A DNA stretch of 64,000 nt. Source: Blautia sp. SC05B48 (GTDB lineage Bacteria; Bacillota; Clostridia; Lachnospirales; Lachnospiraceae). This document shows positions 59,544-64,000 of this stretch, in pieces. The DNA is taken from positions 1,921,001 to 1,985,000 of the forward strand of contig NZ_CP040518.1 of the NCBI RefSeq assembly GCF_005848555.1, given 5' to 3'. Under the pieces are notes generated by a model. That model had not been told where the DNA came from. It did no database searches and saw nothing but the letters and a program-made list of their open reading frames with translations. Made by a program: the position numbers and the translations under genes. Position 1 is the stretch's first letter. Each line of letters opens with the position of its first letter.

Positions 59544-60902
59544 ATGACAGAACCGGTATTTGCGGCAGATCCGTTAAGACTGTTGATCGCGGCAGCAGCA
59601 GGGATTTTATTATTATTGTTACTTATCATAAAATTTAAGATTCACCCGGTTTTATCCCTGTTGATCGCTGCACTGGTTATCGGGCTTGGTGCCGGAATGC
59701 CGGTTCCAACGCTGGTAAGCACTGTGGAAAACGGCGCAGGAGAAACCTTACAGGGAATCATACTCCTGATCGGATTGGGCTCTCTGTTCGGTGGGATATT
59801 GGAAGTGTCCGGCGGCGCACAGTGCGTTGCCCAGACACTGATAAACAAATTCGGTGAGAAAAAAGCGGGGATCGCTCTTGGAATTACAGGACTTGTTGTA
59901 GGAACCACCGTGTTTTTTGAGGCAGGCGTTGTGATCCTGATCCCTCTGGCATTCGGACTTGCGAAGAAAACAAAGAAATCTACTTTATATTATGTGATTC
60001 CTCTTCTCGCCGGACTTGCCACCGGTTTTGCATTCATTCCGCCATCAGCAGGATCTGTTCTGGTGGCAAATATGCTGAATGTGGATCTCGGAGTGATGAT
60101 CGCGGTAGGTGTGCCTGTGGGTATTTTATCATTGATTTTTGCAGGAATCTTATGGTCCAAATTTATCGGCAAAAAGATCAACACAGGGCTTCCCTCCAAT
60201 ATCCAGGAGGTACGTGAGGAGGAAGAAGCCAATCTGCCGAAATTTTCTACAGTATTATGTATCATTCTTGTTCCGCTGGTACTGATCCTGTGCAATACAG
60301 TTTCTGAATACATTCCGGGAATCGACGCGGCACGTCCTGTTCTGGAATTTCTGGGAACACCTTTTGTGGCACTGATCATAGCAGTATTGCTTGCCATGTA
60401 TTTTCTCGGAAAGAAGCAGGGCTATAATGGAGAGCAGCTTAAGAAAATCCTGGATCGTTCTCTGAAGCCTACCGGACAGATCCTTCTGGTCATCACTGGT
60501 GGAGGTATCATCCGCTGGGTTCTTCAGGACTGCGGTATGGGAAACATTATAGGACCTGCCCTGGAAAAAAGCGGACTTCCGCTTGTACTGGTCGCATTTC
60601 TTATTGCAGCTCTGATCCGCGCATCTGTTGGTGCGGCAGTTGTGGCTATGACAATGGCAGCAGGAATTATGGCTGCTATGCCCGGAGTTGCAGACTTGTC
60701 ACCGGTTTATCTGGCAGCAATGGTCTGTGCCATCAACGGTGGTGCAACCGCATTCAGCCATGTAAATGATTCTGGATTCTGGCTGGTAAGCTCTCTTCTG
60801 GAGATTGATGAAAAAACAACCCTGAAATCCTGGACAATGATGGAAACTATCGTAGGAGTAACAGGCCTGGTTTGTGCTGTTGTGATCAGCCTGTTTGCAT
60901 AG
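59544..60902 (+). CDS. GntP family gluconate/sugar-acid permease
   Basis: The 452-residue membrane protein has about 12 hydrophobic spans and the GntP-type segments FKIHPVLSLLIAALVIGLGAG, GTTVFFEAGVVILIPLAFGL, FIPPSAGSVLVANML and GGATAFSHVNDSGFWLV. GntP members import gluconate or related sugar acids with protons. The end abuts the kinase gene (15 bp), so it lies in one operon with the dehydrogenase. Confidence 0.88.
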   Translation: MTEPVFAADPLRLLIAAAAGILLLLLLIIKFKIHPVLSLLIAALVIGLGAGMPVPTLVSTVENGAGETLQGIILLIGLGSLFGGILEVSGGAQCVAQTLINKFGEKKAGIALGITGLVVGTTVFFEAGVVILIPLAFGLAKKTKKSTLYYVIPLLAGLATGFAFIPPSAGSVLVANMLNVDLGVMIAVGVPVGILSLIFAGILWSKFIGKKINTGLPSNIQEVREEEEANLPKFSTVLCIILVPLVLILCNTVSEYIPGIDAARPVLEFLGTPFVALIIAVLLAMYFLGKKQGYNGEQLKKILDRSLKPTGQILLVITGGGIIRWVLQDCGMGNIIGPALEKSGLPLVLVAFLIAALIRASVGAAVVAMTMAAGIMAAMPGVADLSPVYLAAMVCAINGGATAFSHVNDSGFWLVSSLLEIDEKTTLKSWTMMETIVGVTGLVCAVVISLFA

Positions 60903-60916
60903 GAGAGTGGACAAAA

Positions 60917-62149
60917 ATGATAGTAAAAGTAATTTTAGGCACAATGCAGAATGCAAGAAAGTTGGTAAGTATTGCAGAATCCATCCCATGTGATGTAGAA
61001 TTATGTTACGGTCGTTATGTTGTAAATGCAAAGTCTATGCTTGGGGTCTTAAGTATGCCTGAGTTTGATGGGGGAGAGCTTCATATACATACAGATAATG
61101 AGAAAGAATGTGAGAAGATCCTTTTTCAGCTGCTTGATCAGAACCTTCTTGTGGACACAGGAGATGCTGTGAAAAGATCCATCTATGATATCACAACTTT
61201 TGGTGAGATCCTGATCGATTTTACTTCCCGGAATATTAATGAGGACGGACAGATGCTGTATGCCAGAAATCCGGGCGGTGCACCAGCCAATGTTGCAGTT
61301 GCAGCCAGCAGACTGGGAGCTCATACTGCATTTATCGGTAAAGCAGGAAAAGACATGCACGGAAAGTTCCTGAAATCTGTTCTTGAGAAAGAAAGCGTGG
61401 ATACCAAGGGTATGCTTCTGGACGAAAATTATTTTACTACCCTGGCTTTTGTGGAAGTCAGGGAGACCGGAGAGAGGACTTTCTCTTTTGCAAGAAAACC
61501 GGGAGCGGATACGAAGATCCAGAAGGAAGAAGTGGACGTGGATGTGCTGGATCATACCCATATTTTTCATGTTGGATCATTGTCCCTGACGGATCAGCCT
61601 GCAAGAGATACCACGTTTTATGCGGTAAAAAGAGCGAAAAACAAGGGCAGCGTGATTTCTTACGATCCCAATTACCGTGCATCTCTGTGGCCGGATGAAA
61701 AAACTGCCAAAAAACATATGAGAAGTCTGGTACCCTATGTGGATCTCATGAAGATTTCAGATGAGGAAACCGAGCTTCTGACAGATCATAAGGATGTCCG
61801 GGAAGCAGCGAAGATACTGTATGAGCAGGGCGTGAAAGTCGTGGCAGTTACTCTTGGCGGTGAAGGAGCTTATATTTACAGCAAAGATGGAGGCTATATG
61901 GTGCCGGGATTTTCAGTGAAACAGATTGCGGATACGAACGGAGCCGGTGATTCCTTCTGGGGAGGATTCCTGTATAAGGTCAGCACATCGGAGAAACAGC
62001 CGGACGAGCTGACACAGGAGGATCTGAAGGAATTTGCACGTTTCGGTAATGCGGTGGCCAGTCTATGCGTGGAGAAAAAAGGTGCGATCCCGGCAATGCC
62101 GGAGCTTGCACAGGTGGAACGCAGAATTGCAGAGGAATCGTATTCATAA
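60917..62149 (+). CDS. HPr-like domain fused to a PfkB family sugar kinase
   Basis: Residues 1-85 resemble an HPr fold (MIVKVILGTMQNARKLVSI, then GRYVVNAKSMLGVLSM). The region of the usual phospho-His is QNARK, with no His, while the Ser46-like KSMLG is kept. Residues about 95-410 are a PfkB kinase: GEILIDFTS, NPGGAPANVAVAASRLG, SYDPNYRASLW and the catalytic DTNGAGDSFWGGFLY. It likely phosphorylates fructose or a keto-sugar acid made by the dehydrogenase. The HPr-like part may act as a regulatory sensor. ATG 60917 follows GGAGAG. Confidence 0.85.
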   Translation: MIVKVILGTMQNARKLVSIAESIPCDVELCYGRYVVNAKSMLGVLSMPEFDGGELHIHTDNEKECEKILFQLLDQNLLVDTGDAVKRSIYDITTFGEILIDFTSRNINEDGQMLYARNPGGAPANVAVAASRLGAHTAFIGKAGKDMHGKFLKSVLEKESVDTKGMLLDENYFTTLAFVEVRETGERTFSFARKPGADTKIQKEEVDVDVLDHTHIFHVGSLSLTDQPARDTTFYAVKRAKNKGSVISYDPNYRASLWPDEKTAKKHMRSLVPYVDLMKISDEETELLTDHKDVREAAKILYEQGVKVVAVTLGGEGAYIYSKDGGYMVPGFSVKQIADTNGAGDSFWGGFLYKVSTSEKQPDELTQEDLKEFARFGNAVASLCVEKKGAIPAMPELAQVERRIAEESYS

Positions 62150-62230
62150 ACCTGTAGCAGAGTTATATCTAAATTGCGAAGCAATTGTGTTTATGAGCAT
62201 GTCAGATTTATGAAAGGATGGGGTTTTGAA

Positions 62231-62623
62231 ATGAATTTAAAAGATCAGATGAACGGAATTCAGCACGTAGGTGTGCCGACCAATGACATTGAGACAACCA
62301 TTAAATTTTATGAAGCACTGGGATTTGAGATCGCTTTTCAGACAGTGAACGAGGCTGCCAATGAGAAGGTTGCTTTCCTGAAGCTTGGAAATCTTGTGAT
62401 CGAGACGTACGAGAACAAAGCTGCAAAAATGGAATCCGGTGCCATCGACCATGTTGCCATTGATGTGAAGGATGTGGAGAAAGTCCACGAGCTGGTAACA
62501 GCAGCCGGACTGAATACTACCAATGATGAAGTCCATTTCCTGCCGTTCTGGGAGAATGGCGTGAAGTTCTTTACCATTGAAGGCCCGAATAAGGAGAAAG
62601 TGGAGTTCAGCCAGTACTTATAA
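62231..62623 (+). CDS. VOC (glyoxalase/bleomycin resistance) family protein
   Basis: The 130-residue protein has two beta-alpha-beta-beta-beta units: IQHVGVPTNDIETTIKFYEA, then GAIDHVAIDVKDVEKVHEL. The metal-ligand positions are His in the first strand, Glu in NLVIETYE, His in IDHVAI and Glu in KVEFSQY. It is last in the operon and may be a lactoylglutathione-lyase-like or epimerase-type enzyme. The substrate is not clear. ATG 62231 is preferred over 62174. Confidence 0.8.
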   Translation: MNLKDQMNGIQHVGVPTNDIETTIKFYEALGFEIAFQTVNEAANEKVAFLKLGNLVIETYENKAAKMESGAIDHVAIDVKDVEKVHELVTAAGLNTTNDEVHFLPFWENGVKFFTIEGPNKEKVEFSQYL

Positions 62624-62691
62624 GAAGTAAATAAAGTTGTGCTCATGGGTGTGAAACAGAGTATAATGCAGATGTTTATTTTGTGTTGCAT

Positions 62692-62750
62692 ACAGCCTGT
62701 CAGATATCAGATGAATTAAAGATCATCGTATGTCTGACGGGCTGTTTTAT
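62692..62750 (+). terminator. Rho-independent terminator of the dehydrogenase-kinase operon
   Basis: ACAGCCTGTCAGA (62692-62704) pairs with TCTGACGGGCTGT (62733-62745) with one G-T-type mismatch. TTTT follows. The remaining bases of 62624-62924 hold no gene. Confidence 0.75.
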
Positions 62751-62924
62751 GTATCAGAAAGAATTTACGGACATGGGAAAATTTCTTGCATGAAATGGAT
62801 AATGAGACTACAATGAAATGCAGACGTGCTATAGAAGATCAGGATCAGCAGTAGATGAGATGATTCCTGAAGAATGAAAACGGGAAATGGATTTCGGATA
62901 TCCGTTCACGTATAATGGAGAATT

Positions 62925-63935
62925 ATGAAAATACATTACAGAATCAAAAATAATACAATAGAAATCATCCGTTGTTACGGTACTGATGACCGGATCGTGC
63001 TTCCGGAAGAGATCAATGGTCTTCCGGTAGTCAGTGCGGCGCCGTATGCGTTTTCCGTACACAAGGATGGAGAAGAAGAGGCGGAAGTCTGGGAGAATGA
63101 AGATACATTTTCGTTTGGAGAAGAGAGGCTTCTTGCCGGCGAAGAAGTGCAGGAGATCGTTTTCCCGGATACGCTGAAGGAAATCGGAAGATATATTTTT
63201 TATGGATGCAAAAAACTGGAGCGGCTGGAGTTTTCGGATACGCTGATGCAGGTGGGAACCGGGGCATTTACGGGATGCAGCGGGTTGAAGGAGCTTGTGA
63301 TCCATCAGAAAAAGGGAACCAAATCCTGTGCGAAGGAGATTCTTGGGGAGTTATGGCAGAAGATCGATGTGGATTTTCTGTACGAAAATGGCGAGGCAAG
63401 TGGAAAACGTGCGCATATGGTTTTTCCGGAGCATTATGATGAGGCGGTGGAGAATACGCCTGCGAGAATTTTGTTTACGGAGTATCATGGATCCGGGACC
63501 AATTACCGGCAATGCTTCTATAGTAAAGAACTGGATTTCGCGGAGTATGACAGCCTGTTTGATATGGCAGTGGTGATGGATAAGCTAGAGGTCCTGGTGG
63601 ATATGAGCTTCGGACGACTTTGTTATCCGTGGCTGCTGAGTAAAAAAGCGAAGAAGCAGTATGAGGATTATATCCGGGGAAATATTAAGGATATCGGGGA
63701 ATATCTGGTGGAGAGCGGAAACTTAAATGGTTTGGAACTGCTTTCCCGGGAAAAACTCTGGAACAGAGAGGGCCTGGAACACAGTATTGATGTGGCTTCC
63801 GGAAAGAAGGATATGGAGATTTCCGCGTTTTTGATGAATGAGCGCAGCAGGATGCTGGAGGAAGAACAGAAGGTGGCCGGGGAGACAGAAGATTCAGTTC
63901 GACCGGTGAGAAGGAAACAGAAATTTCAGTTGTAA
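62925..63935 (+). CDS. BspA-type leucine-rich repeat protein
   Basis: The 336-residue protein has BspA-like repeats at residues about 20-130 (IVLPEEINGLPVVSAAPYAF, then VQEIVFPDTLKEIGRYIFYG, LERLEFSDTLMQVGTGAFTG). A helical C-terminal region follows, with ankyrin-like stretches (YLVESGNLNGLELLSREKL). There is no signal peptide, so it is probably cytoplasmic. GGAG precedes ATG 62925. Nothing nearby suggests a role. The last 65 bases of the window hold no gene. Confidence 0.75.
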   Translation: MKIHYRIKNNTIEIIRCYGTDDRIVLPEEINGLPVVSAAPYAFSVHKDGEEEAEVWENEDTFSFGEERLLAGEEVQEIVFPDTLKEIGRYIFYGCKKLERLEFSDTLMQVGTGAFTGCSGLKELVIHQKKGTKSCAKEILGELWQKIDVDFLYENGEASGKRAHMVFPEHYDEAVENTPARILFTEYHGSGTNYRQCFYSKELDFAEYDSLFDMAVVMDKLEVLVDMSFGRLCYPWLLSKKAKKQYEDYIRGNIKDIGEYLVESGNLNGLELLSREKLWNREGLEHSIDVASGKKDMEISAFLMNERSRMLEEEQKVAGETEDSVRPVRRKQKFQL

Positions 63936-64000
63936 GTTGGAAGTGCCCACTGATAACTGCGGAGTGACTGCACTAACTTTATAACATATGTGAGTATGTG

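Overview
The window looks like a chromosomal stretch from a low-to-mid G+C gut Firmicute, most likely a Lachnospiraceae acetogen of the Blautia type. The basis is the acetogen-style MetF/MetV/RnfC methylene-tetrahydrofolate reductase genes, two CooC-type nickel chaperones, large serine recombinase elements with TnpV/TnpW proteins, DUF-type Lachnospiraceae lipoproteins, and strong AGGAGG ribosome binding sites. The genus is an inference from gene content and was not tested by any search.

Layout. 1-291 is the start of a FliB-like gene on the minus strand. 493-1313 and 22531-23433 are the two halves of one S8 (subtilisin-like) protease gene. They are separated by a 21.2 kb integrated element (about 1314-22532). 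Joining the halves at a CA dinucleotide restores one open frame of about 573 codons, and the two element ends form a quasi-palindrome, as expected for the attP of a large serine integrase. The element carries TnpV, a PBECR4 nuclease-like protein, a MOBQ relaxase with an RSF1010-like oriT, a plasmid-type module (ParM, ParR, RepA, DnaC), and a cargo region that looks like a partly decayed peptide-export and immunity cluster (three-gene ABC-2 transporter, lipoprotein, second subtilase, ABC exporter). It also carries a STAND/NB-ARC ATPase whose promoter contains a near-ideal Gram-positive LexA box, then TnpW and two overlapping large serine recombinases. No conjugation (type IV secretion) genes are present, so it should be mobilisable rather than self-transmissible.

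23.7-30.9 kb holds a metallo-enzyme maturation cluster: an Rrf2 regulator, a Cys-rich small protein, a DUF3786 protein, a TetR regulator, CooC, a MoxR AAA ATPase, a VWA protein, a zinc ribbon protein and a second CooC. Two promoters in it share the same inverted-repeat operator and core at the same spacing, so they are probably co-regulated. 30.9-39.2 kb holds a LytTR/GHKL two-component system, then two GH3 glycosidases (one circularly permuted and membrane anchored) and a GtrA-like membrane protein. A pair of 21-bp-spaced direct repeats before the GH3 genes looks like the LytTR target. 39.4-42.8 kb holds an SPL-like radical SAM protein, a truncated Rrf2 gene, and a tandem array of class-M-like sirtuins whose middle copy is decayed.

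42.9-50.1 kb is a recombination-prone region: three tandem large serine recombinases, att-like repeats, and fragments of an AAA-4 protein, a DUF4428 protein and a LuxR-type regulator. 50.6-55 kb holds a MetV-RnfC fusion, a second MetV, MetF and uridine kinase. 55-62.6 kb holds a ROK repressor separated by an IS element from a sugar-acid/polyol operon: a mannitol dehydrogenase family protein, a GntP permease, a PfkB kinase carrying an N-terminal HPr-like domain, and a VOC protein. A leucine-rich-repeat protein closes the window. No tRNA, rRNA or CRISPR array was seen.
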